Positions 8,625 through 17,109 of a DNA stretch of 64,000 bases are shown piece by piece. The position numbers and the translations under genes were made by a program. Numbering within the stretch: position 1 is the first letter of the stretch; the number at the start of each line of letters is the position of its first letter. The notes beneath the pieces were generated by a model. That model saw nothing but the letters and a program-made list of their open reading frames with translations. It was not told where the DNA came from and searched no databases. Location of the stretch: the NCBI RefSeq assembly GCF_001559075.2, contig NZ_CP014015.2:3286001-3350000 (forward strand), read 5' to 3'. This DNA comes from Citrobacter amalonaticus. Its GTDB lineage: Bacteria; Pseudomonadota; Gammaproteobacteria; Enterobacterales; Enterobacteriaceae.

Positions 8625-10013
8625 GTGAAAGACGCGTCATCCGCTTCAGGCAACGGCCGTTCTGAAGCGTCGTCGGAACAGAGTCCGACGCTGCAACGTG
8701 GTTTGCAAAATCGACATATTCAGTTAATCGCCCTTGGCGGCGCGATTGGTACCGGGCTGTTTCTGGGCATCGGTCCGGCAATTCAGATGGCGGGGCCTGC
8801 CGTGCTGCTGGGTTATGGCATCGCCGGGGTTATTGCCTTTCTGATCATGCGCCAGCTCGGCGAAATGGTCGTCGAAGAACCGGTATCGGGCTCCTTCGCT
8901 CACTTTGCCTATAAATACTGGGGACCGTTTGCGGGCTTCCTGTCAGGCTGGAACTACTGGGTGATGTTTGTGCTGGTCGGGATGGCTGAACTGACGGCCG
9001 CCGGTATCTATATGCAATACTGGTTACCCGACGTCCCCACCTGGGTCTGGGCTGCGGCCTTCTTTATTATCATTAACGCCGTCAACCTGGTGAACGTCCG
9101 TCTGTACGGTGAAACCGAATTCTGGTTTGCGCTCATCAAAGTGCTGGCGATTATCGGCATGATCGGTTTTGGCCTGTGGCTGCTGTTCTCGGGCAACGGT
9201 GGCGAGCGGGCGACTATCGATAACCTGTGGCAGCACGGCGGTTTTCTGGCGACGGGCTGGAAGGGGCTTGTTCTGTCGCTGGCGGTGATTATGTTCTCTT
9301 TCGGCGGGCTGGAACTTATCGGCATCACCGCGGCGGAAGCGCGCGAACCGCATAAAAGCATTCCGAAAGCAGTCAATCAGGTGGTGTATCGTATTCTGCT
9401 GTTCTACATCGGTTCACTGGTGGTTCTGCTGGCGCTCTACCCGTGGGTAGAAGTGAAATCTGACAGCAGCCCTTTCGTGATGATTTTCCACGATCTGAAC
9501 AGCAACGTGGTGGCTTCTGCACTGAATTTCGTGATTCTGGTGGCATCTCTGTCGGTTTATAACAGCGGTGTTTATTCCAACAGCCGTATGCTGTTTGGTC
9601 TGTCCGTGCAGGGCAACGCGCCGAAGTTTCTGACCCGCGTCAGCCGTCGTGGCGTGCCGGTAAACTCACTGCTACTCTCTGGTGCGATCACTTCGCTGGT
9701 GGTGCTTATCAACTATCTGCTGCCGAAAGAGGCCTTCGGCCTGCTGATGGCACTGGTGGTGGCGACGCTGCTGTTGAACTGGATCATGATCTGTCTGGCG
9801 CACCTGCGTTTTCGTGCCGCGATGCGTCGCAAAGGGCGCGATACCCAGTTCAAAGCGTTGCTCTACCCGGCAGGGAACTACATCTGTATCGCCTTTCTGG
9901 CGATGATCCTTGTGCTGATGTGCACCATCGACGACATGCGTCTGTCAGCGATGTTGCTGCCGGTATGGGTCATCTTCCTGTTTATCGCGTTCAAACTGTC
10001 CCGCAAAAAGTAA
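8625..10013 (+). CDS. pheP: Phenylalanine-specific permease PheP
   Basis: A 462-residue inner-membrane proton-driven amino-acid transporter of the APC superfamily, importing phenylalanine. It starts with GTG, encoding MKDASSASG, in line with the E. coli PheP N-terminus MKNAS. The conserved GGAIGTGLFLGIGPAIQMAGP of the first membrane segment and the EPVSGSFAHFAYKYWGPFAGF segment are nearly identical to E. coli PheP as I remember it. About 12 hydrophobic segments are visible. It is a single-gene unit; in E. coli it is followed by ybdG, whereas here an additional sugar-type cluster sits between them. A REP element follows the stop codon. Confidence 0.95.
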   Translation: MKDASSASGNGRSEASSEQSPTLQRGLQNRHIQLIALGGAIGTGLFLGIGPAIQMAGPAVLLGYGIAGVIAFLIMRQLGEMVVEEPVSGSFAHFAYKYWGPFAGFLSGWNYWVMFVLVGMAELTAAGIYMQYWLPDVPTWVWAAAFFIIINAVNLVNVRLYGETEFWFALIKVLAIIGMIGFGLWLLFSGNGGERATIDNLWQHGGFLATGWKGLVLSLAVIMFSFGGLELIGITAAEAREPHKSIPKAVNQVVYRILLFYIGSLVVLLALYPWVEVKSDSSPFVMIFHDLNSNVVASALNFVILVASLSVYNSGVYSNSRMLFGLSVQGNAPKFLTRVSRRGVPVNSLLLSGAITSLVVLINYLLPKEAFGLLMALVVATLLLNWIMICLAHLRFRAAMRRKGRDTQFKALLYPAGNYICIAFLAMILVLMCTIDDMRLSAMLLPVWVIFLFIAFKLSRKK

Positions 10014-10018
10014 CCTGT

Positions 10019-10053
10019 TGATGCCCGGTGGCGCTTTGCTTACCGGGCCGACA
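10019..10053. repeat. REP-type palindromic element after pheP
   Basis: GATGCCCGGTGGCGCTTTGC followed by TTACCGGGCC is the classic imperfect REP hairpin of enteric intergenic regions. It lies just after the pheP stop. Confidence 0.7.
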
Positions 10054-10137
10054 AAACCTATTACTCGCCACCGCTACTCTCCAACTTTATCGTGACCCCT
10101 CTCCCAATTCTGTTTCGATCCACAGGATCTTTGTTTT

Positions 10138-10149
10138 GTAATCGATTAC
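10138..10149. promoter_or_regulatory. Operator copy 1, GTAATCGATTAC
   Basis: Perfect 12-bp palindrome, the first of two identical copies 31 bp apart centre to centre (about three helical turns) ahead of the NupG-family transporter gene. LacI-family proteins bind palindromes with a central CG, and a LacI-family gene ends this cluster, so this is its likely operator (inference). Confidence 0.7.
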
Positions 10150-10168
10150 TTTTCATGTGATGCAATTT

Positions 10169-10180
10169 GTAATCGATTAC
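10169..10180. promoter_or_regulatory. Operator copy 2, GTAATCGATTAC
   Basis: Second identical perfect palindrome, ending 21 bp before the transporter ATG and just ahead of its ribosome binding site. Both copies share a flanking TTTT and a preceding TT. A repressor bound here would cover the promoter or the early transcribed region. Confidence 0.7.
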
Positions 10181-10201
10181 TTTTTAAAGGCGAGGCTCAA
10201 A

Positions 10202-11440
10202 ATGGTGTCAACAACGGAAAGTAGTGGAAAGGCGATAGGGCAGCATCGGCTGCTGGTACCCCGACTGTCGCTGATGATGTTTTTACAGTTTTTTATCTGG
10301 GGAAGCTGGTCGGTGACGCTCGGTCTGGTCATGACGCAACACAACATGTCTTTGCTGATTGGCGATGCGTTTTCTGCAGGGCCGATCGCCTCTATTCTTT
10401 CGCCGTTTGTGCTCGGTATGCTGGTGGATCGCTTCTTTGCCTCGCAAAAGGTGATGGCGGTGATGCATCTGGCCGGAGCGGTGATCCTGTGGTTTGTGCC
10501 GGGGGCATTGATTGCCCAGAACGGGGCGCTGTTGATTGGCCTGCTGTTCGGCTATACGTTGTGCTATATGCCGACGCTGGCGCTGACCAATAACATTGCG
10601 TTTCACAGTTTGTCGAATGTCGATAAAACCTTCCCGGTGGTACGCGTGTTCGGCACTATCGGCTGGATCGTGGCAGGGATTTTCATCGGCGTCACCGGCG
10701 TGGCATCCAGCATAACCATCTTCCAGGTGGCGGCGGCCAGTTCCGTACTGCTGGCGTTGTACAGTCTGACGTTGCCGCATACGCCGGCACCTGCGAAGGG
10801 ACAGCCAGTTCAGGTGCGCGATCTGTTTTGTGCCGATGCGTTCGCGCTGCTCAAAACGCGTCATTTCTTTATCTTTTCGCTGTGTGCGATGTTGATCTCG
10901 GTACCGCTCGGCACCTATTACGCTTACACCGCCTCTTATCTGGCGGATGCCGGTATTGCGGATGTCAGCACCGCGATGTCGTTCGGGCAGATGTCAGAAA
11001 TCTTCTTCATGCTGGTGATCCCACTGCTGTTCCGCCGTCTGGGCGTGAAGTACATGCTGCTGATCGGCATGCTGGCGTGGTTCGTCCGTTATGCATTCTT
11101 TGCGCTTGGCGTAAGCGAAGAGGGGCGCTTCCTGTTGTATCTCGGCATTCTGCTGCACGGCGTGTGCTATGACTTTTTCTTTGTTGTCGGCTTTATCTAC
11201 ACCGACCGTGTGGCGGGTGAAAAGGTAAAAGGTCAGGCACAGAGCATGATCGTGATGTTCACCTACGGTATCGGGATGTTGTTGGGCTCGCAGATTTCCG
11301 GGGCGTTGTATAACCGGTTGGTTGCCGGGCAAACCGTGCCGCAGGCGTGGGTCTCATTCTGGTGGATCCCGGCGGTGGCGGCTGCGGTGATTGCACTGAT
11401 TTTCCTGTTCTCGTTTAAGTATGACGATGACAAGGCGTAA
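10202..11440 (+). CDS. NupG/XapB-family MFS transporter
   Basis: A 412-residue inner-membrane protein with 12 hydrophobic segments. The N-terminal LSLMMFLQFFIWGSWSVTLG is characteristic of the nucleoside:H+ symporter family that contains E. coli NupG and XapB. ATG at 10202 follows AAAGGCGAGG; an in-frame ATG at 10157 lies between the two operator palindromes and is rejected. The gene is followed after 15 bp by a sugar-isomerase-like gene, then a dehydrogenase and a LacI-type regulator, so it probably imports the substrate of that pathway. Family members carry nucleosides, but cluster context equally allows a glycoside or sugar-like substrate. Confidence 0.85.
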   Translation: MVSTTESSGKAIGQHRLLVPRLSLMMFLQFFIWGSWSVTLGLVMTQHNMSLLIGDAFSAGPIASILSPFVLGMLVDRFFASQKVMAVMHLAGAVILWFVPGALIAQNGALLIGLLFGYTLCYMPTLALTNNIAFHSLSNVDKTFPVVRVFGTIGWIVAGIFIGVTGVASSITIFQVAAASSVLLALYSLTLPHTPAPAKGQPVQVRDLFCADAFALLKTRHFFIFSLCAMLISVPLGTYYAYTASYLADAGIADVSTAMSFGQMSEIFFMLVIPLLFRRLGVKYMLLIGMLAWFVRYAFFALGVSEEGRFLLYLGILLHGVCYDFFFVVGFIYTDRVAGEKVKGQAQSMIVMFTYGIGMLLGSQISGALYNRLVAGQTVPQAWVSFWWIPAVAAAVIALIFLFSFKYDDDKA

Positions 11441-11455
11441 TTTTCTGGAGGTGGT

Positions 11456-12481
11456 ATGAGGACGATTAAAGGGCCGGGTATTTTTCTGACACAGTTTATC
11501 GGGGAGCAAGCGCCGTTTAACTCGCTGGAGGGGCTGGCGGGCTGGGCGGCGGGCAAGGGCTATAAAGCGGTACAGATCCCCTGCCATCAGCCGCATATTT
11601 TTGATGTGGCAAAAGCGGCGCAAAGTCAGGCCTATTGCGATGACATCAACGGTAAGCTGGCGGAATACGGGGTAGCCATCAGCGAGTTGTCGACCCATCT
11701 GGAAGGACAGCTGATCGCGGTTAACCCGGTCTATAGCGACGCCTTTGACCATTTTGCGCCAGAGGAGGTGCGCGGTAACGATGCGGCGCGCCAGGCATGG
11801 GCTACGGAGAAGCTAAAACAGGCGGCCGCGGCGTCGGCAAAACTGGGACTTAATGCGCATGCCACATTTTCCGGTTCGCTGGCCTGGCCGTTTTTCTATC
11901 CGTGGCCGCCGCACAATGAACCGCGTTTTCAGGAGGCGTTTAGCGAACTGGCCAACCGCTGGCGACCGATACTGGATACGTTCGATGCGCACGGTGTGGA
12001 TGTCTGTTTTGAGCTACATCCCGGGGAAGACTTGCATGATGGCGTCACGTTCGAGCGTTTCTTGCGCCTTCTGGACAACCACCCGCGCTGCAACATTCTT
12101 TATGATCCCAGCCATATGCTGTTGCAGCAGATGGATTACCTGGCCTTTATCGACATCTACCACACGCGCATCAAAGCATTTCACGTGAAGGATGCGGAGT
12201 TCCGGGCAAACGGACGCAGTGGGGTATACGGCGGCTATCAGCCGTGGATCAACCGGGCAGGGCGCTTTCGCTCACTGGGTGACGGGCAGATCGATTTCAA
12301 CGGTATTTTCAGCAAGCTGACGCAGTATGACTTTAACGGCTGGGCGGTGCTGGAGTGGGAATGCTGCCTGAAAGACGGTGAGATCGGGGCCAGCGAAGGC
12401 AGCGAATTCATCCGCCGCCATATTATTCCGGTCTCCGGACGGGCGTTTGATGATTTTGCTGCCGGAGGCGCCAGTGATTAA
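11456..12481 (+). CDS. Sugar phosphate isomerase/epimerase-like TIM-barrel protein
   Basis: A 341-residue protein of the xylose-isomerase-like TIM-barrel (AP endonuclease family 2) superfamily. Probable divalent-metal ligands are seen in order: Glu of CFELHPGEDLHDG, Asp/His of YDPSHM, His of AFHVKDAEF, and Glu of VLEWECC. ATG at 11456 follows TCTGGAGGTGGT. It is longer than many family members because of an insertion around FRANGRSGVYGGYQPWINRA. Neighbours are a transporter upstream and an NAD-dependent oxidoreductase whose GTG start overlaps its 3' end by 8 bases, implying translational coupling. Isomerase/epimerase plus Gfo/Idh/MocA oxidoreductase pairs often act on inositols or 3-keto-glycosides; the exact reaction is unknown. 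Confidence 0.75.
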   Translation: MRTIKGPGIFLTQFIGEQAPFNSLEGLAGWAAGKGYKAVQIPCHQPHIFDVAKAAQSQAYCDDINGKLAEYGVAISELSTHLEGQLIAVNPVYSDAFDHFAPEEVRGNDAARQAWATEKLKQAAAASAKLGLNAHATFSGSLAWPFFYPWPPHNEPRFQEAFSELANRWRPILDTFDAHGVDVCFELHPGEDLHDGVTFERFLRLLDNHPRCNILYDPSHMLLQQMDYLAFIDIYHTRIKAFHVKDAEFRANGRSGVYGGYQPWINRAGRFRSLGDGQIDFNGIFSKLTQYDFNGWAVLEWECCLKDGEIGASEGSEFIRRHIIPVSGRAFDDFAAGGASD

Positions 12482-13616
12482 TGTTGGCATTATTGGCAGC
12501 GGATTTATTGGCCCTGCGCATATCGAAGCGCTGCGCCGCCTCGGGTTTGTTCAGGTGGTGGCGCTGTGCGACGGAAGTCTTTCTCAGGCACGGGAGAAGG
12601 CGCAGGCACTGAACGTGCCGCATGCCTATGGCAGCGTTGAGGAGTTGCTTGCGCATCCGAATCTGCAGGTGGTGCATAACTGTACGCCGAACCATCTGCA
12701 TGCGCAGATTAACCGGCAGATCTTGCGGGCAGGCAAGCACGTCTTCTCTGAAAAGCCGCTGTGCATGACGGCGGAAGAGGCGCGGGAACTGGTGACGCTG
12801 GCGGAAGAGGCCGACGTGGTGCACGGCGTCAGCTTTGTTTATCGTCAGTTTGCGATGGTGCGGCAGGCGGCCAGTATGATGCGCGCAGGAAGTATCGGGC
12901 GACTGTTTGCCACTCATGGCAGCTATTTGCAGGACTGGATGCTACTGGAAACCGATTACAACTGGCGGGTAGAGTCGGCGCTCGGCGGGGCGTCGCGCGC
13001 CGTGGCGGATATTGGCTCTCACTGGTGCGACACGGTGCAGTTTGTCACCGGACGGCGCATCACAGAAGTGATGGCCGATCTCGCGATCGTCTGGCCGACG
13101 CGCAAGGCAAACGTTGCGGGTAACCAGACTTTTACTCACGACTCGAACGCCCGGTATGAAGATAAACCGGTAAGCACTGAAGATTTTGGCTCGGTATTGT
13201 TCCGCTTTGATGATGGCAGCAAAGGCAGTTTTCGCGTTTCACAGGTGAGCGCCGGGCATAAAAATGGCCTGACATTTGAAATCAACGGCAGCGAGCAGTC
13301 CGTTGCCTGGGATCAGGAGATGCCGCAGCAGTTATGGGTGGGGCATCGTGCGCAGGCGAATCAGATCCTGAGCGATGATCCTGCACTAATGAACCGCGAT
13401 GTCGTCGACAGCGCGCATTTTCCCGGCGGGCATATTGAAGGCTGGCCCGATGCCTTCAAAAATATGATGGCGCAGTTCTACCGTGCCGTTCAGGCTGGGA
13501 AAATGCCGGAACAGCCATTGTTTGCTACCTTCCATGATGGCGCGAATGTGATGTATATCATTGATGCGATAGTAAAAAGTCATCAGCAGCAACGCTGGGT
13601 ACGCGTTGAGCGATGA
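12474..13616 (+). CDS. Gfo/Idh/MocA-family NAD(P)-dependent oxidoreductase
   Basis: A 380-residue protein starting at GTG 12474 (MINVGIIGSGFIGPAHIEAL); GGAGG lies 5 bases upstream, inside the preceding gene. The N-terminal Rossmann fold shows GIIGSGFIGPAH. The family motif EKPLCMT (consensus EKP) supplies the catalytic-region lysine, and ADIGSHWCD carries a conserved Asp/His pair in the C-terminal substrate domain. Members oxidise ring hydroxyls of sugars, inositols or glycosides with NAD(P). The gene is coupled to the isomerase upstream and followed by a stem-loop, then the LacI-family gene. The substrate is not identifiable from sequence. Confidence 0.85.
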   Translation: MINVGIIGSGFIGPAHIEALRRLGFVQVVALCDGSLSQAREKAQALNVPHAYGSVEELLAHPNLQVVHNCTPNHLHAQINRQILRAGKHVFSEKPLCMTAEEARELVTLAEEADVVHGVSFVYRQFAMVRQAASMMRAGSIGRLFATHGSYLQDWMLLETDYNWRVESALGGASRAVADIGSHWCDTVQFVTGRRITEVMADLAIVWPTRKANVAGNQTFTHDSNARYEDKPVSTEDFGSVLFRFDDGSKGSFRVSQVSAGHKNGLTFEINGSEQSVAWDQEMPQQLWVGHRAQANQILSDDPALMNRDVVDSAHFPGGHIEGWPDAFKNMMAQFYRAVQAGKMPEQPLFATFHDGANVMYIIDAIVKSHQQQRWVRVER

Positions 13617-13620
13617 CGCG

Positions 13621-13640
13621 TTGCCCGGTTCGCCGGGCAA
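13621..13640 (+). terminator. UUCG-tetraloop hairpin between dehydrogenase and LacI gene
   Basis: TTGCCCGG-TTCG-CCGGGCAA is a perfect 8-bp stem with a stable UUCG loop, 4 bp after the dehydrogenase stop. No T-run follows, so it may only partly terminate or may protect the upstream mRNA end. Confidence 0.55.
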
Positions 13641-13691
13641 CAAATTTATGATAGCCTGCATAAAACGCTAACCGCAGGATGTGTCGTCGTT

Positions 13692-14663
13692 ATGTCTATT
13701 CAGAAAATCGCTCAGTTGGCCGGGGTTTCGGTGGCGACGGTGTCGCGCGTGTTGAACAACAGCGACAGCGTGAAAGCGAAAAACCGTGAGCGGGTTTTGC
13801 AGGCGATCAAGGAGAGCAATTACCAGCCCAATCTGCTGGCACGTCAGCTCCGTACCGCGCGCAGCCATATGATTCTGGTGATGGTATCCAACATCGCCAA
13901 CCCGTTCTGCGCCGAGGTGGTCAAGGGCATCGAAGCAGAGGCCGAGAAAAACGGCTACCGTATCCTGCTGTGCAATTCAGGTTCCGATATCGATCGTTCC
14001 CGCTCAGGGTTAAGCCTGCTGTCGGGGAAAATCGTTGACGGTATTATCACCATGGATGCCTTCTCCCGGCTGCCGGAACTTGCGGAATTAATCGGCAACG
14101 CGGCCTGGGTCCAGTGTGCCGAATATGCCGATGCGGGGACGGTTTCCTGTGTCGGGATCAATGATGTGGATGCGTCGCAGCACGTGGTAAGCCAGCTTGC
14201 TGACAGCGGACGTAAGCGGATCGCCTTGATTAACCACGATTTAAGCTACAAATATGCCCGTCTGCGCGAACGCGGTTATAAGAGCGTGATTCATTTGCGT
14301 GATCTGGCCTATCAGGCGGTGGAATATGCCAGCGACCTCAGTTCAGCAGCCGGGATGGCGGCGATGCAAACGCTGCTAAAAGAAAACCCGCCGGACGCGG
14401 TGTTTGCCGTTTCTGATACGCTGGCGGCAGGGGCGCTGCGCGCCATTGAGCAGGCGGGTCTTCGCGTACCGCAGGATATCGCCGTGGTTGGGTTCGATGG
14501 CACTGAACTCTCTGAGATGGTGTCGCTCACCACCATTGAACAGCCGTCGCGGGAGATTGGCCGCAAAGCGGTTACCTTACTGCTCAATAAAATCGATAAT
14601 CCGAATGCGCCAACGGAAAGAGTGATGATGGACTGGCGCTTTATTTCACGCGCCAGTACCTGA
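13692..14663 (+). CDS. LacI-family transcriptional repressor
   Basis: A 323-residue regulator. The N-terminal helix-turn-helix is SIQKIAQLAGVSVATVSRVL and the hinge region reads ANLLARQLRT-like (PNLLARQLRTARS). The C-terminal periplasmic-binding-like domain has the usual VVGFDGTELSEMVSLTTIEQP segment. The DNA-reading helix resembles that of CytR/RbsR-type members. It closes the transporter/isomerase/dehydrogenase cluster and probably represses it through the two GTAATCGATTAC palindromes at 10138 and 10169, released by a pathway sugar (inference). Its stop lies 1 bp from the stop of convergent ybdG, with no terminator between them. Confidence 0.9.
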   Translation: MSIQKIAQLAGVSVATVSRVLNNSDSVKAKNRERVLQAIKESNYQPNLLARQLRTARSHMILVMVSNIANPFCAEVVKGIEAEAEKNGYRILLCNSGSDIDRSRSGLSLLSGKIVDGIITMDAFSRLPELAELIGNAAWVQCAEYADAGTVSCVGINDVDASQHVVSQLADSGRKRIALINHDLSYKYARLRERGYKSVIHLRDLAYQAVEYASDLSSAAGMAAMQTLLKENPPDAVFAVSDTLAAGALRAIEQAGLRVPQDIAVVGFDGTELSEMVSLTTIEQPSREIGRKAVTLLLNKIDNPNAPTERVMMDWRFISRAST

Positions 14664-14664
14664 G

Positions 14665-15912
14665 TTATTTGGTGAACGCGCCCGCCAGCGAGCGAATATC
14701 ATTGCCGGTGGGTGACTGGTGAATACGTAGGCCGAATTCTTCCACGACCGCAAAAATATGGTCGAAAATATCCGCCTGAATACTTTCATATTCCAGCCAG
14801 ACCACAGTATTGGTAAAGGCGTAAATCTCGACGGGTAAACCATGATCGTCCGGCGCTAACTGGCGTACCATTAAAGTCATGTCTTTACGAATGCGCGGAT
14901 GGTTGCGCAGATATTCGTTCAGGTAGGCGCGGAAAGTCCCGATATTGGTCATCCGTCGATGGTTTAATACCGATTCAGGCGCATCCAGTTGTTGATTCCA
15001 TTCATCGATTTCCTGATGGCGCGTATCCAGATAAGGCTTCAGCAGACGCGCTTTATACAGGCGCTGCTTTTCATCATCATCCAGAAAATGAATACTGGTG
15101 GCATCAATGCTGATGCTGCGTTTAATCCGTCGACCACCGGAAGCCGACATACCGCTCCAGTTTTTAAACGAGTCCGAAACCAGTGACCAGGTGGGGATGG
15201 TGGTGATGGTATTGTCCCAATTGCGGACTTTCACCGTTGTCAGACCAATATCAATGACCGCGCCGTCCGCGCCGTATTTCGGCATTTCCAGCCAGTCGCC
15301 CAGTTTCAGCATGTCGTTAGCAGAAAGCTGAATGCCGGCAACCAGTCCCAGAATCGGGTCTTTAAATACCAACATCAGCACGGCCGCCATCGCGCCCAGG
15401 CCGCTAATCAGGATTGCCGGGGATTGCCCCATTAACAGCGAGATCACCAGAATGCCAACGATAATCGCGCTAATCAGTTTAATGCCCTGAAATATGCCTT
15501 TGAGCGGAAGCTGAGAGGCTGCCGGTATTTTTTGCGCCAGATTTAAGATGACGTCCAGTAATGAAAACAGCGACAGCAGGGCATACATCATGATCCACAA
15601 CTGCGCGCAGGTGGTCAGAATGTCTGACGCTTCACTGCCTTTTTGCAACCACAGCACGGCCTGAATATTGACGATAATCCCTTGTAGGGTAAACGCCAGA
15701 CGATGGAATAATTTGTTCTGGGTAATAATCTGTAGCCACAGACGGGAACTGGCGGTGGCGCGTTTTTCAAATGTGCGCAGTACCACCCAGTGCAAAATAA
15801 TATGCACAATGACGGCAGTGAGAAAAATAATACCGAAAATCATCACCAGCGAGGTGGTGTGATTCATCTCAATACCCGCTAAATCTTCGACCTGGGTAAT
15901 TAATTCCTGCAT
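14665..15912 (-). CDS. ybdG: Mechanosensitive channel protein YbdG (MscS family)
   Basis: 415 residues, the length of E. coli YbdG, a miniconductance mechanosensitive channel of the inner membrane. About five hydrophobic segments precede the MscS core; SPAILISGLGAMAAVLMLVFKDPILGLVAGI is the pore-lining helix region (about 170-200), followed by the beta-domain segment LKLGDWLEMPKYGADGAVIDIGLTTVKVRNWDN. The sequence is nearly identical to the E. coli protein as remembered. It is followed in genome order by nfsB, as in E. coli. It opens under membrane tension or osmotic stress. Confidence 0.95.
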   Translation of the reverse strand: MQELITQVEDLAGIEMNHTTSLVMIFGIIFLTAVIVHIILHWVVLRTFEKRATASSRLWLQIITQNKLFHRLAFTLQGIIVNIQAVLWLQKGSEASDILTTCAQLWIMMYALLSLFSLLDVILNLAQKIPAASQLPLKGIFQGIKLISAIIVGILVISLLMGQSPAILISGLGAMAAVLMLVFKDPILGLVAGIQLSANDMLKLGDWLEMPKYGADGAVIDIGLTTVKVRNWDNTITTIPTWSLVSDSFKNWSGMSASGGRRIKRSISIDATSIHFLDDDEKQRLYKARLLKPYLDTRHQEIDEWNQQLDAPESVLNHRRMTNIGTFRAYLNEYLRNHPRIRKDMTLMVRQLAPDDHGLPVEIYAFTNTVVWLEYESIQADIFDHIFAVVEEFGLRIHQSPTGNDIRSLAGAFTK

Positions 15913-15988
15913 AACCTCTCCTTTATAAAACAGCGGTCAATGATGACCGCTGAGGGGAAATTATGCAAACGGAGGGGCGCTGGGTGAA

Positions 15989-16642
15989 TTACACCTCTGT
16001 CAGCGTGGTTTCCAGCGGCAGGCGAGATTTGGGCAGCGACGCGTTGAAATCTTCGACGCTGTGATGGCCAACCGGAACCACGACCACGCTGGTGAAGCCT
16101 TTTTCTTTCAGGCCAAATTCCGCGTCGAGAATGGCTGCGTCGAACCCTTCAATCGGTACCGCGTCCAGACCTAGCGCGCCAACGCCTAACAGGAAGTTAC
16201 CGACGTTCAGATAAACCTGTTTTGCCATCCAGTGCGCGTCATCTTTCAAATCTTTTCGGTGCATATCGGCGAAGAAAGTACGCCCTTTGTGGTTGGCGGC
16301 TTTCGCGTCGGCAGAAGCAAAACGCCCGTCGGCCTCTTCCTGATCGACCACGCGCTCCAGCCACGCATCGTCCATGGCCGTTTTGGCGCAGAACACCACA
16401 ACATGCGAGGCATCAAGCATTTTGCGCTCGTTGAAGACATAGCTACCGGCGGCAGATTTGGCCACACGCGCTTTGCCTTCCTCCGTGCTGGCAACGATAA
16501 AATGCCACGGCTGAGAGTTGGTGCTGGACGGACTGTACTGCAGCAGCGTTTTGATTTTCTCTGCTTCTTCAGCGGTCAGCTTTTTATTAGGGTCGAATGC
16601 CTTGGTGGAGTGACGCTTTAAGGCCACTGAAACGATATCCAT
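15989..16642 (-). CDS. nfsB: Oxygen-insensitive NAD(P)H nitroreductase NfsB
   Basis: 217 residues, exactly the length of E. coli NfsB, a cytosolic homodimeric FMN flavoenzyme reducing nitroaromatics, nitrofurans and quinones. FMN-contacting elements are visible: KRHSTKAFD near the N-terminus, SPSSTNSQPWHFIVA, and the C-terminal GLKEKGFTSVVVVPVGHHS. ATG at 16642 follows CGGGAGTAG. It lies 76 bp upstream of ybdG on the same strand. Loss of this enzyme is a known route to nitrofurantoin resistance; here the gene is intact. Confidence 0.95.
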   Translation of the reverse strand: MDIVSVALKRHSTKAFDPNKKLTAEEAEKIKTLLQYSPSSTNSQPWHFIVASTEEGKARVAKSAAGSYVFNERKMLDASHVVVFCAKTAMDDAWLERVVDQEEADGRFASADAKAANHKGRTFFADMHRKDLKDDAHWMAKQVYLNVGNFLLGVGALGLDAVPIEGFDAAILDAEFGLKEKGFTSVVVVPVGHHSVEDFNASLPKSRLPLETTLTEV

Positions 16643-16740
16643 AACTACTCCCGGTTGGTTTTAATACTCGCAGGGTACAAGGTTCTCTGGACGATGATAA
16701 GAGAGATAATACGAAAACAGTTTTCGGCTTACGCGACCAA

Positions 16741-17109
16741 TCACAGAGGGCGGATTCGTTTTTGGTCGCGTTTAGCCAGGCCATCGACGACTAAATTCCA
16801 CGAATCGTCGACCAGTTCTTCCAGCAATGACTCGCTGATGTCATCGCCGGGGGCGACGGAAATCCAGTGTTTTTTGTTCATGTGGTAACCGGGGGTAATG
16901 CTCGGGTAAATCTGCTGATTCAGCAGTGATTTTTCCGGATCGGCTTTCAGGTTAATCACCGCACGGCGATTAAATTCGGTCACGATCATAAAAATCTTGC
17001 CGCCAACTTTAAACACGTCGTATTCCGGACCGAACGGCCAACAGTGTTCGGTAAACGGAAACGCCAGCGCCAGACGTTGCGCGCACGCGTACAGCGTTTT
17101 TTCGTCCAT
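16741..17109 (-). CDS. ybdF: MmcQ/YjbR-family protein YbdF
   Basis: 122 residues, a small CyaY-like-fold protein of the MmcQ/YjbR family. It shows the typical DVFKVGGKIFMIVTEF and PGYHMNKKHWISV segments. Function is unknown; the family is sometimes assumed to bind DNA. Its ATG overlaps the ramR stop codon by one base, so the two are probably co-transcribed. E. coli K-12 has ybdF beside nfsB but lacks ramR, so ramR/romA/ramA is the added or lost segment. Confidence 0.9.
   Translation of the reverse strand: MDEKTLYACAQRLALAFPFTEHCWPFGPEYDVFKVGGKIFMIVTEFNRRAVINLKADPEKSLLNQQIYPSITPGYHMNKKHWISVAPGDDISESLLEELVDDSWNLVVDGLAKRDQKRIRPL

Noticed and set aside
7855..8781. 308-codon minus-strand open frame
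   Set aside because: Shadow of the siderophore receptor and pheP 5' end; no recognisable domain or ribosome binding site.
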